A DNA stretch of 64,000 bases from Aplysia californica (Eukaryota; Mollusca; Gastropoda; Aplysiida; Aplysiidae): assembly GCF_000002075.1 (NCBI RefSeq), contig NW_004797329.1:92457-156456 (forward strand), read 5' to 3'. Position numbers and translations under genes: made by a program. The notes beneath the pieces are model-generated. The model saw only the letters and a program-made list of their open reading frames with translations, did no database searches and was not told where the DNA came from. Shown piece after piece: positions 1-64,000 of the stretch (positions are counted from its first letter, which is position 1; each line of letters starts with the position of its first letter).

Positions 1-109
1 TGGGGGGGGGGGGTTGGAAGACCTGTTCAAGTGTCAGTCACAGAAATGGACTGTTGATCTCAGTTGTGGGAAGGTGTATATGTATGGGAGAGAGAGAGAG
101 GGAGAGAGG

Positions 110-157
<48 letters not shown>

Positions 158-1040
158 AACAAAAAGGTTATGGGAAGGGATGGGTAGCAGAGATACTTAA
201 TTGGGCCCGGAATATAGTGTTCATAGGAAAGCATTTCATCTTATTTTTGGCAGTTCAACTGTTTGTTGGTTTACTTGGTGGTTATTAGAGACAATGCATA
301 AGTGACAATAAAATTTAGTAATGGTGTTAGTAGTAGTAAAGTTATATATAATAGATAACATTTATGCTGCACATTTTTCATTTTCTAAAATAATACTATA
401 TGCCAATTACAGACAAAGAGATAGCATATTTTAAAATCACTTGACAGGTTTTATTTGTTGAACATGATATTTTGTATATAATATATCATTTCACTCACGA
501 CAGTCACAATGGAAATCTATTGGAATGGCTTTAAATAAACAGTAAAGTTTTCATTCTCTACTATCTCACTCTCTCTTTCTCTTTTTTCCCCTCTCTCTCA
601 CTCTTAATGATACAATGATATACACATAATAGGTCAGAACTCTATGTATCTTCCCATTTGGACTGGGATGTTTAACTGGAATAATGTGACCAATATCAGT
701 AGTTACCCCTGTCTTTGAAGGGGATGCAACACTGTCACAGTAATCACGCTTCTTTAACTCTTTAAACCCTTAGTTTTTTCTCCCGGAGATTTTTTTCTAC
801 AGACACCTAAACTGAGTGCACTATGTCTCATTATAACCCCAAAAGCTAGCCTCCAACTTCTAAATAGCGGAAACAAAGGCTTAGTCCTTACTAAAAAAAT
901 TTGGTTCCGAAAAACAAGCAAAAACTAGCACTAAATGAAGCGAAACAGTTGTCACTAGGGTGGGGAACAGTGTTATTACTGCCAGAGCGTCTGATGGGGT
1001 TCAAAGAGTTAAACCTCACGTATCTCGTTTGGTTGTCCAG
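1..1040 (+). other. Intron upstream of the first exon seen
   Basis: AT-rich intron sequence with a GA microsatellite (88-157) and a CT-rich tract near 562-602. I see no exon, promoter or other element in it. Confidence 0.6.
88..157. repeat. (GA)n microsatellite
   Basis: About 70 bases of GA repeats with a few interruptions; open frames over it are artefacts of the repeat. Confidence 0.95.
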
Positions 1041-62627
<61,587 letters not shown>

Positions 62628-64000
62628 GTGAGTTGGGTTGTTTTTTCCCCCCTCTTTCTTTGTAGTTATGAGCATTCAACTTTCCTTATAAATCATTTTT
62701 TCTTTCAATCATTTGATTTTTGTTTGTTTGTTTTTTTTGTCCCTTTATTTATATCCCTTTTGTTCTGTGTTCTCTAGAATTAATTCGTTCAATCCAATTT
62801 TTATTTGCTTGTCGTACTTGTCTTTTCTCCCTGTTTCTTTCTCTGCTTCTTTCTTGTTCATTAGTCTTGTGCATTCAGGTTCTCCATCTTCCAACATTCT
62901 ATCTTCCACTCCCTTTTTGTCTTTCTCTTTGTGAACTTTTTGTCTTGGTCTCAGCATTTAAGTCTGATTTTTTTAAAGAAACAAGTGCACTCCACTGAAT
63001 GAACTGTCTTATTTTATTCCTTTTCTTTTGTTTTAACCGTTGAAAATGGTGCAAGAGAATTTTAGTGCCTATGTTTTTCTTACAATGGACACCAGCACTA
63101 TTGTTTTTATTCCAAAAGAAAAAAACTTCATACCGGAAACTGTACTTGTTTTTTGTTGTTCCCATCAAGGGCAGATGAGAGGTAGGAAAGCATAATAGTC
63201 TGCTCAGTGTTGAGGCAAACATTCAGGGGATATGGTATTTTTTTGTTGCTTTACACTCGCTGTTTTTGTTACGTTTCAATGCAAAATGCTTTGAAAGTGC
63301 AAGATCTATATATTTGCCTAAATTTGCCTCTCAACGAGATATGTCTTTCATTAGTGGAAAATATTATGTCAAATAGAATTTGATTTGTATCATGAGAGTT
63401 CCAAATATTTACTTGATTTTTATCAATTGTCTTCGTGGATTATAGTCTTTCGTTGCTCATCAGAAGGTAACCTAGCTGTTGCACTGCATTTCCTTCACAA
63501 CTGCATTCCATACATATATGCCACAGTCTTCATGCATCATCACATATCTGTTTAACCTTGCATCATCACCTATTTTTAAAAATGTCACCATGTCTGTAAG
63601 AAATGTCTGTGTGCAAGTTTGATATCAGGAGTCTCGTTCACATTTGATCACCATTTGACCACACATCGATTGCTTAGTGTAAGAAAAACTCTGTCATACT
63701 TCATTTTGAAAAGTGGCTTATGACAGAGTCTTACACTGTGCAGTCAATGTATGTTGAAGTCATCTCTCATATGGTCACTCTGAAGGAAGAAATTCTCTTG
63801 AAGTAGACTTTTTTAAATATCAGAAAAGAGAAAAGAAAAGCTGTCAGTGTAAAAGGGGAGTGCCGAAGAAGATATTCTACTGTTTCAGTAACATTTGCAC
63901 AGAAGAAAAGAATTTCATAACAAAGAAACAGGTTCTTGGTCTTGTCCTTGCCTATGTGCATGTAACTTCTCACTGTCAGCGTAACAATGAAGTATCTGCT
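62628..64000 (+). other. Intron 40, runs off the window
   Basis: AT-rich and T-rich; no exon, PACT-like coding sequence or repeat family recognised. The next exon must start in phase 2. Confidence 0.5.

Noticed and set aside
34-288. Open frames over the GA repeat
   Set aside because: Arg-Glu or Ser-Leu repeats from a microsatellite, with no splice or family support.

Overview
This is animal nuclear DNA: AT-rich, intron-dominated, with many SINE-like insertions, MITEs and microsatellites. The repeat content and gene structure suggest a lophotrochozoan invertebrate, most likely a mollusc and possibly a gastropod. That taxon is an inference from overall character, not from a diagnostic locus. 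I see no bacterial genes, CRISPR array, rRNA gene or intact retroelement.

Essentially the whole window is the inside of one plus-strand gene. I resolve 40 exons between 1041 and 62627 (39 well supported plus one 30-base micro-exon). Splice phases agree at every junction, giving 9,479 coding bases (3,159 codons plus 2 bases) with no stop. The product is an enormous, nearly continuous coiled coil broken by Ser/Pro/acid-rich linkers. From remembered similarity to the vertebrate proteins I assign it to the pericentrin/AKAP9 family, the scaffold of centrosome and Golgi that anchors PKA and gamma-tubulin complexes. The clues are the end of exon 15 running into exon 16 (LHKAEG then LISGYRSE), exons 17-18 (RAFVD then EQMAEREQERE), and exons 39-40 (AEWKLQRQ then QLLEYKLQQE). 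The true N-terminus lies left of the window. The C-terminal PACT domain is expected to the right.

Layout: 1-8.3 kb holds exons 1-7, including two large exons with phospho-motif linkers. From 9.3 to 21.5 kb come exons 8-16; exon 16 can also read through its weak donor into a hydrophobic tail with a stop and a nearby AATAAA, a possible membrane-anchored short isoform. Next is a 6.7 kb intron (21.4-28.1 kb) with one candidate 45-base cassette exon. From 28 to 47.5 kb there are fourteen short coiled-coil exons (17-30), mostly 38-93 codons apart from the 10-codon micro-exon. A 4 kb intron carries a TA-flanked DNA transposon with 22-base perfect inverted ends. From 51.6 to 62.6 kb lie the giant exon 31 (564 codons) and exons 32-40.

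The repeat landscape is the most unusual part. A SINE-like family of about 170 bases (called family A here) has about 15 plus-strand copies or fragments and three minus-strand ones. A 0.4 kb derivative (B module) occurs twice. Many sense copies end 25-115 bases upstream of a 3' splice site, and their 3' end (TACTAAAAC, once exactly TACTAAC) looks like a branch point. A second SINE-like family (C), a tRNA-derived SINE family (D), pogo/Tigger-like MITEs, a LINE ORF2 tail and several minisatellites account for much of the other intron structure. One minisatellite has copied the end of exon 39 together with its splice donor.
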